Assembly: GCA_905160935.1 (NCBI GenBank)
Contig: CAJHZI010000646.1
Location: 124,001-188,000 of the forward strand
Origin: Enchytraeus crypticus
Taxonomy: Eukaryota > Annelida > Clitellata > Enchytraeida > Enchytraeidae
Reading direction: 5' to 3'
Length of the DNA stretch: 64,000 nt
The notes beneath the pieces are model-generated. The model was not told the DNA's origin. It did not search any database and saw only the letters and a list, made by a program, of their open reading frames with translations. Shown here one piece after another: positions 47,332 to 58,199 of the stretch (its first letter is position 1; each line of letters opens with the position of its first letter). The translations under genes and the position numbers were made by a program.

Positions 47332-48049
47332 TTAATAGAGTAATATAACCCACAAGTTTAGAAAATAGGGCTTCTGGGGTGACACAAAACTGCATTCTAC
47401 AGTTTTTGAAGTTCTCTCTAACGACTTGAGGAGTTATTACAGAAAATATCTCTAAGCGATCCCCCATCACAGTATTTTGACCAAATCTTCATGGTAGGTG
47501 TTAAATGACCTTAGTAGGATTATGGTTAATATAGCATAAAATAACAACGATTAGAGTGCTACTATCATCCTAACAACACTGAGCACCATTGTGACATATA
47601 TAAATCGGTGCTCAAATAGAAGGTCCAAAATGATGCAAATACCAAAATCCAGAAAATAAATCCAAAGATAAAGGGAATTAAAGAAAAGGAGGCTTACGCG
47701 CTGGTCGCAACTCATGGACACTGGATGAAAAAGAGAGATGGAAAAGATAGGTCTTCAACTGCCTACGAAACAGCTCATGGGAAAGAAAGCTCGATGTAAT
47801 TCAAACGTTATGGTAATCTTCTTCTTGGTGTATGTCTCATTCGTTCAACTATCGTTTAAACATTTCTTGACAGTTGACGTGTTCCGGGTAGCTGTTGAAA
47901 CGTATATGGCTAAGATTTTTATAAATTAAATGTGAAATTCGGCCCCACTGGGGGTTTTATTTTGCTAATCAGATAATATTCATGTTTGTGAAGTGAAATA
48001 TTTGGGCTGAGCACGTCGTGAATTATGTATCTTGCACTTATGCTCATAT
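47332..48049. other. No gene seen
   Basis: A 63-codon plus frame at 47738-47929 has one hydrophobic stretch but no recognisable identity. Confidence 0.4.
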
Positions 48050-48180
48050 GAAGTTGGTTGTGCATTGACAAAACTGGGTTTTGAACCCAGACAGCTTGCA
48101 CCAGATGCGAACACTCTAAAAATTACGACATACCCCCTTACAATATGGTTAAGAGTAATAACTACCCATTACTACGCTAC
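48050..48180 (-). repeat. tRNA-like sequence with perfect T-arm
   Basis: The minus strand has 'ctgggttcaaaacccag', a perfect T-stem/loop and B box, preceded by 'gcatctggtgcaagctgt'. The 5' half does not fold as a tRNA by eye. Probably a SINE head or tRNA relic. Confidence 0.4.
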
Positions 48181-48607
48181 TCATAACCCTAACCCCAAAA
48201 GTCCGGACAGAGGCGTCAGTCCAAGAATCCAGTTTTACATACGTGTAGATCTATTCTGCATTGTCCTGATCTATAGCTGCCGAAATACTGACATCATTCT
48301 TAATATAAACAGTGCGCAAATCAATGTATTTCACTCACCCAAACGAGAGCAAATAGTCGACTTTACTGTATATTTAATAAGGGCCGTTATAATATCCTTG
48401 GAGAAAAAAACTGTCGTAAAATAATCTATTTAAAATATTTAAATTCTTAAAAACTTTCCCAACTAAACATGTTTAAAAACTTCGAAAGTCACGCCTCCTG
48501 TTGATTAAAGTTTTGTTTACATTTAAGTATTTACCTGTTTGATTCAACAGTGGTGCCAACATTCAGTGCAATGTCTCGAATGTGTGGATAATGGATGAAT
48601 ATGAGTA
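48181..48607. other. No feature seen
   Basis: Unique-looking sequence. Confidence 0.45.
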
Positions 48608-48697
48608 CCTTGGCTCCAGAAACTGTTTCAAAATTTTCTAAAATGAATGGCCCCCGATCATAGTTAAACTGGGATTCAATGGAAGACGAGGATGATC
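48608..48697 (+). mobile_element. Family B 3' fragment
   Basis: 'ttggctccagaaactgtttc', 'catagttaaactgggattca', and a decayed GAT tail. Confidence 0.7.
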
Positions 48698-49334
48698 ATT
48701 TATGCTGAGGATATCTACAAGTATTATGGCGAAAATGTGATGAAATGTGTTAAATTAAACAAGCTACTAAAATTGAGATATTATTCGATATTGTCGCAAT
48801 TTTTGCTATTTACTTTTTGCAATGATATTTACATTTTACATGTCACTTGTGTCACTTGTTCTTATTCACTTGATAGCTTTGTAATTTTATTTTCTATATT
48901 TATCTACCGTTGAATTTATGAAATAAATTAATAATGAAATAAATAAAATACAAAGCAACTAATATCTTTAATCTGTACGTTAAACTTGGCTTAGCATTCT
49001 GCTTTAGCCTCTATAGCAAACAGACAAAACTATACTATATACGTATAAGAGAATAAGCAAATTAAAACAACGAAAAATATGTAGCTGTATGCAGCATTAA
49101 TTTTTGCACAATAATCTCTTAAATCTCGTTTGTAAATATAGCAGAGTTCTGTTTCAGTGCCGTGTTTTGTTTGCTTTGATTCAATGATAATACTATAGCT
49201 TACACTGTCTTGATCTTTACTAATTCTACGCATGCAGTAGATACATGAACTAAATTTTAAGCGAGACTTTACAAATGAATCTTGAACGTTCAATGGTTTC
49301 AAGAAAACCATGGATGATAAAGCAAGGCTGCTGC
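48698..49334. other. No feature seen
   Basis: A 93-codon minus frame (49030-49311) is not recognisable. Confidence 0.45.
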
Positions 49335-49435
49335 TACAGAGACTCTAAATAGGCTATAGTGCCAACATCGCATTATAGATAGCCTATAGTTCAAACATCG
49401 CACTATAAAAAACCTATAGTTCGACATCCGAACCT
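49335..49435 (+). repeat. ~33-bp tandem repeat, 3 copies
   Basis: Units around 'cctatagttc[ag]aacatcgca' and 'ctata'. Confidence 0.75.
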
Positions 49436-50231
49436 TCCTATGGAAGGTGTTAATTGTAAGTCACTTAAAACGAATAATCACTTTTATGGAACAGCTTCAT
49501 GCATGTAGTATTATATAATTAATAGGAAAATTTTAATTAAATGTTATAATAATTCAATTTTAATCGATTATTTAAAAAGCTCCATATAGGCCATAAAGTC
49601 TGTTTTATCGATCTAGGGATGATAGTTCACATATAGGCCTATGCCTAATGCCGGCTGCCTACAGAATGAGCTGCAATTATTTAATTTATAATAATACTAG
49701 ATATGTCTATGCTGTGTTTTACATGAATATTTATTTAGCACAGCTGGTAGCTTAATATGTATAGCTATATACTTGCATATAGTTGTATATTACATAGTTG
49801 TATACAGTTGTATATTACATAGATGTATATATTTGTATATTACATAGTTGTATATATTTGTACAGTTGTACAAGTATTGTTGAAGAATTGTATATAGCCT
49901 AGTTGATATATTTATATAGTTGTATAGGCCTATAGTGGTATAGTTGTATACTTATACAGTTGTATCTAGTTGTATAGGCATATACTATAGTTGTATAGTT
50001 GTATAGTACTTGTAGGTTGCATAGTTGTATATTTGTATATAGTTGCACGTTGTATAATTGTATATTGTATAGTTGTATAGTTGCATATAATGCACATTGT
50101 ATAGTTTTGCAACACAGCCAACACTACATGTTATTATGTGTCATGTATATAATTATTAAAACCATAGGTATATAAAGAAGTTATTAGTTCAGTCTAATAC
50201 TTCGTTGAGTAATACGTACTCCTCCTCCTCC
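49436..50231. repeat. Irregular 'ttgtatag' tract
   Basis: 49745-50110 consists of irregular 'tagttgtata' words (purine-poor, no fixed period). The flanks are unrecognised. Confidence 0.6.
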
Positions 50232-50425
50232 CGTGTTCGAACAGGCCACTGCAGAATAGATAAATCATAAAATTCTATTGTTAAATGAGGCCAGTAAGTT
50301 GAAATTGAAGAAAGCACCCAACTCAGAATCCATGTTTTGAAGAACTAAGGTTTTGGTAAGAGCTTAGCCTTGGTGATGGAATCAACTTGTTGTTTGACCT
50401 ACCGTTTGGCAGAACGCTGGATAGA
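50232..50425 (+). mobile_element. Decayed family C copy
   Basis: 'ggccactgcagaatag' head, 'gatggaatcaacttgttgtt', then 'gacctaccgtttggcagaac' near the 3' end. Confidence 0.55.
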
Positions 50426-50644
50426 AATACTGATGTTCTCTTCCAAGAACTCCAAAAATTACTTGACGCTTGACAATTTGTGAGAGTTATTCCAATTTTA
50501 TGTCAATTTCCGGGGGCCCTTCCACCCGGCCCGTCACAAGATTTAATAATAGAGAATAAGAGACTATAAATTGTATATATTCTAGTGCTGGTAACGATTT
50601 AAACTATGTTGTATTTAATTATTTAAAGTGAAGATTAAATAGGT

Positions 50645-50927
50645 TCCCTGTTTTGAGACTGGCTTGTTTGAAGAATTGACCAACCGGTGACTGCACGTGT
50701 CGTAGAAGGTGACTAAAGCACCAAGATCCACACCAAAGTCAGAAAGGGCATTCGGTTGGTGAGCGCCTAGGCTCCAGAAATTGCTACAAAAATTTATTGG
50801 AATGGAAAGTCTCAAATAGAGGATTGACTGATGGATAATATGATGTAGGACAGAGAGGATTTGAGGCAGTCTATTAGTATCCCGACCCTAGTTAAACTTG
50901 GATTCAAGAGATGATGATGATGATGAC
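50645..50927 (+). mobile_element. Longest family B retroposon, with TSD
   Basis: About 283 bp from 'tccctgttttgagactggct' through 'gaccaaccggtgactgcacg', 'gtcagaaagggcattcggtt', 'taaacttggattcaagagat' to (GAT)n. Flanked by 12-bp direct repeats 'gattaaataggt' (50633-50644 and 50928-50939). It carries about 70 bp in the middle that other B copies lack. Confidence 0.9.
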
Positions 50928-51125
50928 GATTAAATAGGTCTAATCGTTTATTTTAGTCAATTTTCCACAAAATTCAAAATCATAGTGCTATAATAAAAAA
51001 ATTATGTTCGATCCGTGATAAGCGAATGATTTGTGGCAAATCATACAGAAAATGTTTTCAGATGAATATGCTTCTACCGTAAATTTCTTTAATCCTTAAC
51101 GATTAATTTAGTCTTTAAATATATA

Positions 51126-51496
51126 TCCCCGTGTTATGCTTCGGTGTGATTGGACCACTGCAGAATAGGGCAACCGTAAACAATCTGCTGCGTGTACCTA
51201 AGAGGCGACTAAGGTAGGAGCTGAGAATGGAAAGAGGGGACCCACCTCACCATGAAATATTTTCCCCCAGGATTAAATGAAAATTAATGCATCTAACTGA
51301 GGAAGGCAACGGGAAACCACCTCAGAAGCCATATTTTTCCCAAGCTATAGGCTACATAAGGAATGGATAAGGCATACACTTTGCGAAGGGATTAACTTGT
51401 TGCTCTAAGGAGTACTTTTATGGAGCGCGTAAGCAGACTTTGAGTTTGAATATTTACCTTGAACCCGTCACTAGGCAGTCCACTGAAGAGAGAGAA
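51126..51496 (+). mobile_element. Near-full family C retroposon
   Basis: Colinear with 39682-40067: 'ccactgcagaatagggcaac', 'aagaggcgactaaggtagga', 'gaggaaggcaacgggaaacc', 'cttttatggagcgcgtaagc', 'gtcactaggcagtccactga', GA tail. Confidence 0.85.
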
Positions 51497-51522
51497 TATA
51501 TTCGTTTCTAATTTTCAGCAAA

Positions 51523-52321
51523 CTACGACTGCATATTTCGCTGCCAATGGCTACTATATCTTTCTTCAGATTTTATTTTATATATTCTTGCAGTAAAGGT
51601 GACAACGTGACACAGTGTGATACAAAGTGACACAACATGATAAAAAAGGTAATTAGAGCATGATACAACGTGATATAACATGATACAACATGGTAAAGCA
51701 TGATACAACGTGATATAACATGATACAACATGGTAAAGCATGATACAACGTGATATAACATGATACAACATAGTAAAGCATGATACAACGTGATATAACA
51801 TGATACAGCATGGTAAAGCATGATACAACGTGATATAACATGATAAAACATGGTAAAGCATGATACAACGTGATATAACATGATACAGCATGGTAAAGCA
51901 TGATACAACGTGATATAACATGATACAGCATGGTAAAGCATGATACAACGTGATATAACATGATACAACATGGTAAAGCATGATACAACGTGATATAACA
52001 TGATACAACATAGTAAAGCATGATACAACGTGATAAACCATGATACAACATAGTAAGGCATGATACAACGTGATATAACATGATACAACATGGTAAAGCA
52101 TGATACAGCGTGACACAACATTATAAAACGTAGTAAAGCAAGATAAAACGTAATATAACATGATCAAACATAGTAAATCATGATACAACGTGATAAAACA
52201 TTATAAAACATGGTAAAGTATGATACAACGTGATATAATATGATACAAAATGATACCATGATCTGACGGTCGCACGTAAGTGAGAAATTCTACTATAATT
52301 CTACGACTGCATATTTCGCTG
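51523..52321 (+). repeat. 40-bp higher-order minisatellite, flanked by 21-bp repeat
   Basis: 51598-52262 is a tandem array of about 16 forty-base units. Each is made of four related decamers: 'tgatacaaca', 'tggtaaagca', 'tgatacaacg', 'tgatataaca'. The ends are more divergent than the middle. The phrase 'ctacgactgcatatttcgct' plus 'g' occurs on both sides (51523-51543 and 52301-52321). Forty is not a multiple of three, so all three minus frames run open (up to 221 codons); these are not genes. Confidence 0.95.
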
Positions 52322-53142
52322 TGATCCAAGATGTGATCCAATCAAAAAAATAAGATCAGTGCATGACAGAAAATTACATGTATATGCACATGCAAATGGG
52401 CCTATCGAGGTTGGTACTAATCCTGTTCTATACAAGGTTAATGAATGCCTATTCACTCCATGCAAAGCTTTCACCTTTAGGCTATACTATCTACGTAGAC
52501 GTCATTTAGAGGAACATTGTAGGTGTATACTAAACAAGGCACAATAATGATGCACACCGTGCATAGGTGAACAACTCTTGAGCGATTATTTGTTACCTCT
52601 TGCTCTAAGAGGACGATAGTATTAATACGCGTTAAATACTAAATAAAATTAGAATCCAATTGACGAATTGATAACGTAAAAGTTGTATATGAAAAGACCA
52701 TGACAAAAATACATTTTAATATCCGTTAAAAGTTGCAAATTCGAACTGCAGAAAAACACTCAATTGATCGGTTATCACTATTATTTACTTGGAAGTATTT
52801 ACTACTAAGAGAAACTAAGAAGAAACAAATATCGCTGAATACCAATGAATCTTTAATAATTGATGAAGACAGATTCCCTGTGCGGTAAACATCATATTAT
52901 ATTTCCGTTACATGCAGACGGAAGAAATTGTCGTCGTTTATATTATTGGTGAATTTAATAATAAATTTACGTATGTGTACTAACTTTTTCTCTTTCACAT
53001 AGGCATACATTTTCTCTTTCACGTATTTCATACTGTGCTACCGCTTTACTAACTTTTTTTTCATCAAGAAGCGCCTGAATTTAAACCTCCTCGACATTTT
53101 GTGTCTAATCATTCTTATCCTGATTATAAGGCTTATGCTAAT
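52322..53142. other. No gene seen; 3' flank of the TMEM79-like gene
   Basis: AT-rich. It probably includes the 3' UTR of the next (minus-strand) gene, but no canonical AATAAA was found close to its stop; an ATTAAA variant lies on the minus strand near 52954-52959. Confidence 0.4.
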
Positions 53143-53691
53143 TCAAAACGACGACTTGGCTAGTTTGTACGCGCAGAACAGGAACATGGCTGCGGAAGGG
53201 AACATAGAAAGAGGCAGTCCGTAAGCTCTCGTAGTGTGTCCGTAGGACGGATTAAGATATCCTTTCCAGAACATCAGACGACCTGTGACGAAGAGCAGAA
53301 CAGTGATAGGAATGACCTTCATCTGTTCTTCTTCTAGCCAGCAGGTGGTAGATAACTGAAGAGCGCTACTGACGACAAACTGCTCTATGGTATTTGTCAG
53401 CACTCTAGCATGAACCTCCACCTTATCCTTGTCGTCAGTAGAGAGAGGATTAATCTGCCCGGAGTTCAGACGGGTGTTCCCAATCACGTGAATCATGGAG
53501 AAGATAACACCTACGGGCAGGGCGTTCCACTTCAAGGTGAACGCCAGACGGTCGGATAAGGTTGGCATGGGCGGCAGCTTCAGCGGGAACTTGTAGTAAG
53601 CGACAGCCGAGGCTGCAGTAGCGACAGCCGTTGTCAGGATGACTTTGCGTTTTACGCCAGTCTTCCAATTCTCCTTATCGTCGCTATCCAT
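53143..53691 (-). CDS. TMEM79-like MAPEG-fold membrane protein (paralogue 1)
   Basis: 182 residues in one exon. The MAPEG superfamily contains glutathione-dependent membrane enzymes (microsomal GST, LTC4 synthase, FLAP); TMEM79/mattrin is a divergent member acting in secretory membranes. Seen here: hydrophobic segments at about 17-33, 55-71, 107-118, 126-141 and 162-176; 'LPPMPTLSDRLAFTLKWN' (39-56); 'NPLSTDDKDKVEVHARVLTN' (81-100); the family-type 'NTIEQFV' (100-106); 'MKVIPITVLLFVTGRLMFW' (124-142); 'RAYGLPLSMFP' (155-165). The arrangement parallels the C-terminal half of vertebrate TMEM79 without its long N-terminal tail. The start is the first ATG, with a charged N-terminus. The neighbour at 55811-56365 is a paralogue (about 53% identical by hand count over the last 143 residues). 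Whether it is an enzyme is unknown. Confidence 0.85.
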   Translation of the reverse strand: MDSDDKENWKTGVKRKVILTTAVATAASAVAYYKFPLKLPPMPTLSDRLAFTLKWNALPVGVIFSMIHVIGNTRLNSGQINPLSTDDKDKVEVHARVLTNTIEQFVVSSALQLSTTCWLEEEQMKVIPITVLLFVTGRLMFWKGYLNPSYGHTTRAYGLPLSMFPSAAMFLFCAYKLAKSSF

Positions 53692-55010
53692 TGGTTAGCT
53701 ATATCCTTTGTAATACACTGTCCTGTAGTAACAAGTCTTGGTTAATTCGTGTTTGCGTTAATCTTTTCTGCAAAATATGTCACGCATAGTGTACAAACTA
53801 TATACTTACATGTACGTAATCATTGACATTAATAATAAATAATGCATGCAATAACAATACACAATACGCAAAATTTAAAATTAACATATTTGCAAAGCAA
53901 TCGAAAATTCAACAATAAACATTACCAGTGATTAAGACTAATCAACTTTTATTCCATTTTAACCTTAGCCTACTGTTCATATGCAAATAACAGAACATTT
54001 ACACGTCTACAAGTACCAGAAGACTACGTATCCGAAGTATTTTTACGCACGAATGACTGTCTATATATTAAGTATCATCTGCAAATTCTATCCTTCCCTT
54101 GCTCTTTTTGATATAAAGTGTGTTAAAGTAGGGTCTATCTGATGCCTTTAATCGTATCCATTTGAAACTAAACAGGCATCTATAGTGTATATCCTATTAG
54201 CTAATCTCAATAACTTTAATTTTCTAGCAATGTGAACGGGAAAAGAACAATATCAACTGAATTGCGTGAATTTATTAAGTACAATTCATCCCCTATATGA
54301 AGTATATAATGAGCCAAAAATATCCTGTAAGTCAAATAGCAATTTAAACGAATCTTGTGCATTACTTTCTGGAAAAATCTTGAAATTTGACCGACATCAG
54401 TCTTCAGTCGGTTATGGCAACCGATTTAGTACTTAAAATATGAAGTAGGCGGTCACTGTTCTAATGATGGTGCGATAGTTTACGTGAGGAAAATCAATTA
54501 TTTTGTGACCAAGTCACACAATATAAGGACAGCTAAAAATAAATGATCTGAATTTGACGCTAATGGAAAATAATGTATATTAGCTATCCGCTTTAGAATG
54601 CCAGTAAAATTAAGTGAACTGTTTTAAATTGTATGTAGAATAATTTCAAGCATTTCATATATACACTTTTATATAAACTTTTTTTAGTAATTGTATTATT
54701 TCTAATTTTATTAAGGTGCTACCTTGACGCTTCATGTACAATTGTACATGTAAGCTAATGCACGAGCTAAATAATTAATAACAAAAGACTTTAACTCTGC
54801 ATTATCGACTTTAATGCACTTCATATCCTAAGCTTGATAAGTAGTCTAAAATGACCTACTTAGCAAGAGAACCAATGATAAAATCAGTCTTTAATTCAGG
54901 TATCTCTTCAGAGGAAAGATGGTCAGCTCCCTCTTCCAACATAAATGCATTAAGTAACCTCCTGGGAATCACTCTAGCAGAGTCAATGCTATGGCAAATA
55001 CTGCTACATC

Positions 55011-55011
<1 letters not shown>
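53692..55011. other. Intergenic between the paralogues
   Basis: AT-rich. It would hold the promoter of the 53143-53691 gene, but no clear TATA/initiator was identified. 'gatatag|ctaacc' just upstream of its ATG could be a 3' splice site of a 5'-UTR intron (weak). Confidence 0.35.
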
Positions 55012-55057
<46 letters not shown>

Positions 55058-55101
55058 GAACGATATACAGCAGCGTATATATATAGTATATATATATATA
55101 T
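55012..55101 (+). repeat. (TA)n microsatellite
   Basis: TA runs at about 55014-55053 and 55076-55101. Confidence 0.93.
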
Positions 55102-55144
55102 AAGGCTATAGAAACAGAATTGGATTGATTATTATTGTATCATT

Positions 55145-55285
55145 ATTGGCTGGAGCCAATGGCGAAGTCGGTAAGATACTCGACCGCGGATCAGTAGGTG
55201 TGGTTCAAATCCTGGGCTCGCCCGTCACTGACATCGCTTTCGAGTGAAGAAACTGACGTTAACCTTAGCTTTTTTTAGCTTTATA
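55145..55285 (+). mobile_element. SINE A1 copy, near consensus
   Basis: 'ggctggagccaatggcgaag', 'tactcgaccgcggatcagta', 'gtggttcaaatcctgggctc', 'cactgacatcgctttcgagt', 'gacgttaaccttagcttttt'. Confidence 0.88.
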
Positions 55286-55604
55286 TATATATATAATCTC
55301 ATTATATTCTATATCCTTAAGTCCTCCTGCTAACTCTCAATTTTTCCTCCTCTACAACCAAGTAACTCTTCTCCCGGATAATGTTGTCCACTGAAGGAAA
55401 CACCAGCCCGTTCGATTGGTTATCAACATTCAAGTATAGGTTCAAGTGCAAGTCGTTCACATTATCTTGAATTCACAGTCAATAGGACTAGCCAACATAT
55501 AGGCTATTTGTTCATCTACAATCCCACAGTTTTAATAAAACACGTGCGATACTCACCCTCTCTACAAATTTATTTTAACAATCATTGCGAATGTTCACGT
55601 AAGA

Positions 55605-55735
55605 TTTGTCTGGAGCCAATTTCGATATTCGACCGCGGATCAGAAGGTTTGGATTTAAATCCGGGGCTCGTTCGTCACTGCTATCGCTTCCAAGAGATGA
55701 AACTGACCATAACGTTAGCTTTATAGCCTTTATTA
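55605..55735 (+). mobile_element. SINE A1 copy, short internal deletion
   Basis: 'gtctggagccaatttcgata' head lacking about 14 bp, 'gaccgcggatcagaaggttt', 'cggggctcgttcgtcactgc', 'actgaccataacgttagctt'. Its tail plus flank contains a minus-strand AATAAA (55729-55734), about 75 bases past the neighbouring gene's stop. Confidence 0.75.
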
Positions 55736-55810
55736 CAGTCTGATTTAGAATTACTGTCAGATGTAAGTTAAACATCGACTAATAATCCAATTCTGTTTCT
55801 ATAGGCCTAC

Positions 55811-56365
55811 TCAGGCCCCATAGCATATTAATTTAAACGTTCCGTACACGATCATTAGCAGATTCGGTATTGTGCTCAACGGAAGTCCATAAGCTCTCTT
55901 GGCATGACCATATTCCGGATCCTGATATCCAACGCTGAATATGATACGACCTATCACAAACAGTAGAACTACGATTGGGATTATCTTCATCGATTCTCCA
56001 CTTATCCAGGTGGCCGTGTTTAACTGCAACACGATACTCATGACAAACTGTTCTATCGTGTTCTGAAGAACTCGACAAGGAATGTCCACCTGATCCTTGT
56101 CCGAGGTGGATAAAGGATTCGACTGCGCACTCCAGAACCTCTTGTGACAGACAAATGACATCATGAAAAAGAGTAGGGCGACACTGAGAACATTCCACCG
56201 GAGAGTGAAGACCCACCGATCCGTCACGTGAGGCATGGGAGGAAGAGTCCATGGATACCAGGTGTAGAAGAACGACGCAAATAATCCGGAGAGAAGTATG
56301 GCGAGCAATTCAGCTCGCATTAGAAACATCTGAATGTCTACTCTTTGTATTTCCTTCAATCCCAT
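55811..56365 (-). CDS. TMEM79-like MAPEG-fold membrane protein (paralogue 2)
   Basis: 184 residues in one exon, same strand as the related gene 2.1 kb away. Hydrophobic segments at about 19-35, 56-72, 109-120, 128-146 and 166-182. Shared landmarks: 'LPPMPHVTDRWVFTLRWN' (41-58), 'NPLSTSDKDQVDIPCRVL' (83-100), 'NTIEQFV' (102-108), 'MKIIPIVVLLFVIGRIIF' (126-143), 'YGHAKRAYGLPLSTIP' (152-167). The N-terminal 40 residues differ from paralogue 1, although both carry a hydrophobic segment there. Expected to be an integral membrane protein of the secretory pathway; function in MAPEG-like chemistry is unproved. The start is the first ATG, preceded by 'ccacaaaag' (A at -3). The 3' flank is entirely repeat-derived within 4 bp of the stop. 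Confidence 0.85.
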   Translation of the reverse strand: MGLKEIQRVDIQMFLMRAELLAILLSGLFASFFYTWYPWTLPPMPHVTDRWVFTLRWNVLSVALLFFMMSFVCHKRFWSAQSNPLSTSDKDQVDIPCRVLQNTIEQFVMSIVLQLNTATWISGESMKIIPIVVLLFVIGRIIFSVGYQDPEYGHAKRAYGLPLSTIPNLLMIVYGTFKLICYGA

Positions 56366-57049
56366 CTTTTGTGGTTCTTTCTGAAGCGATCAATGTTTGC
56401 TGTAGTATTTGTTAGAAAAGTTAAATAGTAGGTCCAAAAATTACGAAAATGTAACTAAGCTACTTATGCATTTTCAGTTGTAGTAAATCTTCACTTTTCA
56501 TTCGGTAAGCACCTAGTATAGAAGGATAATCTAATATGACTTCTAGCTATTACTATTGTATCTGTAGCTAAATGTAGCTATTATTCACGAGATGTAATGT
56601 AGCTATTACTCATGTAAACATTTATAAAGTCCAGCTGAATGAATTATTCTATTACACACTTTCTCAAGCTATGATAAGAAATATCATCAAAGCTGAATCA
56701 TGGCATTTCTACAGTATACAACAGTTCTAACTATTAGCCTAGCTTGCATTAACTGGCAGGTAGATATGCCTGAGCTATAAAAGCAAAGCGTTTACCTGTA
56801 CACCTATGAAAGCAACAGTTCTGCATTGAAGAGCAGCAAGCTTGAGCAGGCGTATAGAGCAGCAACTGTTGACGCTGAAGGTTATTGATCTGCTCAACAA
56901 AGCAAAGAGGCATGGGCCGTGAGGTTCATCTGTTGTAGTGAATCACAAATATTTAACTCGGCGAAAATAAAATAAACTAGTTTAAAATAAAGTTAAGCTA
57001 AATTTAGCGCTTTTTGAAATACAAAGTTTCAAGCAAAAATATTCAGGCT
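56366..57049. other. 5' flank of paralogue 2
   Basis: Probably holds its promoter. A loose 'tagctattactc' repeat occurs at 56545-56612. No definite TATA box assigned. Confidence 0.35.
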
Positions 57050-57125
57050 AGATTTCGAAGCCCAACTTGGCCACCTGTTTATTAGGCAAGTGTGCCATCA
57101 ACTCGGCCATTGCTATCCAACTGAT
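57050..57125 (-). repeat. tRNA-derived SINE head, minor family
   Basis: Minus strand: 'caatggccgagttgatggca' (A-box region, Ser/Leu-like) and 'gggcttcgaaatctagcc' (B box) at tRNA spacing. Confidence 0.5.
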
Positions 57126-57894
57126 ACTGAGTTGAAATTTCAATCAGATCAGATATTGGCCTACTTTGAATACATAAGGGCCTATAGTGAGCACATTTTC
57201 TCCTCATCGTGGACTATTATACCATCAAATTGAGATTCAGTGAGTAGCATGCATCGTCAGACACATCTGATCAGATGTATCGTCAGACGATCAGATAAAT
57301 CTAATAGTAATTGGAATATTTAAATACGTTAAATTCTTTGATCCGTTTCAGTTCAACAAATGGTCAACTACTCTATGATTGGAAAAGAAAATAAGAAAAA
57401 GAAGAGAGAAAGAAGAGGTGCTAAATCACAGGTGTGATAGATTTTATACTTAACATTTTTCTCCCCAGATATGAAAAATACTTAGCCGCCGTTGAGACAA
57501 CAATCTCTATTCACTCGAGGTACCGAGACTGAAGGCTGTGTAAGAACTGAAACTAAAATTTGTTTTGTTTTCTTATTTATTAAACTACTTCATTCTTAAC
57601 TGCAGCTTTTTTTATTATTTTCAATTATTGCAACTTTATCGGCGTCTATCACTGAGTATTATCGCAAAAATATTACAATCAAATTCTAAAGCTAATTTAA
57701 TTATAGGAATTTATGGCTGACACATTGATTGCTTATATTAGCTCAAGGCAATGTGGTAAGAAAACATTTCTTCCTCTGAATTGATAGCTTGCTGAATTTA
57801 ACATGCTTTACAATAAAACATTTAAAATATACTTATAAAATGAGCGAAATCTTACTATGAAAGATAATGATTATAATTCATAGCTGAATGAATG
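57126..57894. other. No feature seen
   Basis: AT-rich; small 'atcagatgtatcgtcagacg' redundancy near 57256-57300. Confidence 0.45.
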
Positions 57895-58067
57895 ATAGTT
57901 TATTCTATATTTATTCTATATTTAGTTTATTCTATATTTATTCTATATTTAGTTTATTCTATATTTATTCTATATTTAGTTTATTCTATATTTATTCTAT
58001 ATTTAGTTTATTCTATATTTATTCTATATTTAGTTTATTCTATATTTATTCTATATTTATTTAGTTG
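57895..58067 (+). repeat. 27-bp minisatellite, ~6 copies
   Basis: Unit 'agtttattctatatttattc' plus 'tatattt', nearly identical copies. Reads (YSIFILYLV)n. Confidence 0.97.
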
Positions 58068-58199
58068 GTTCAGTTAGGCCCTATACATATATGCCTACAT
58101 TGATTTGCTTGATAAGGTTAAGCTTTTTCGGATTTCTAAGCTGCTACAAAACAGCAGTTGAAAACTGTTGTAGTTCTGAAGTTCTGAAGGAGTCGCCTT

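Larger units (their letters stand above)
55104..55807. repeat. 704-bp interval with 23-bp inverted ends
   Basis: 'ggctatagaaacagaattgg' plus 'att' at 55104-55126 reappears as its reverse complement at 55784-55807 with a single-base length difference. Two plus-strand SINE A1 copies lie inside. The right end stops 3 bp before the last base of the neighbouring gene's stop codon. Confidence 0.75.

Noticed and set aside
48050-48180. Genuine tRNA gene on the minus strand
   Set aside because: Only the T-arm is convincing; no acceptor or D stem could be drawn.
48185-48196. Telomere-like 'ccctaacccc'
   Set aside because: A single short occurrence, not a tandem array.
51523-52188. Three overlapping minus-strand open frames of 142-221 codons (Cys/Tyr/His-rich peptides)
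   Set aside because: They translate the 40-bp tandem array in all three frames; open frames follow from a stop-free unit.
53450-53668. 72-codon minus-strand frame overlapping paralogue 1
   Set aside because: Alternative-frame shadow of the TMEM79-like coding sequence.
55833-56252. 139-codon minus-strand frame overlapping paralogue 2
   Set aside because: Alternative-frame shadow of the TMEM79-like coding sequence.
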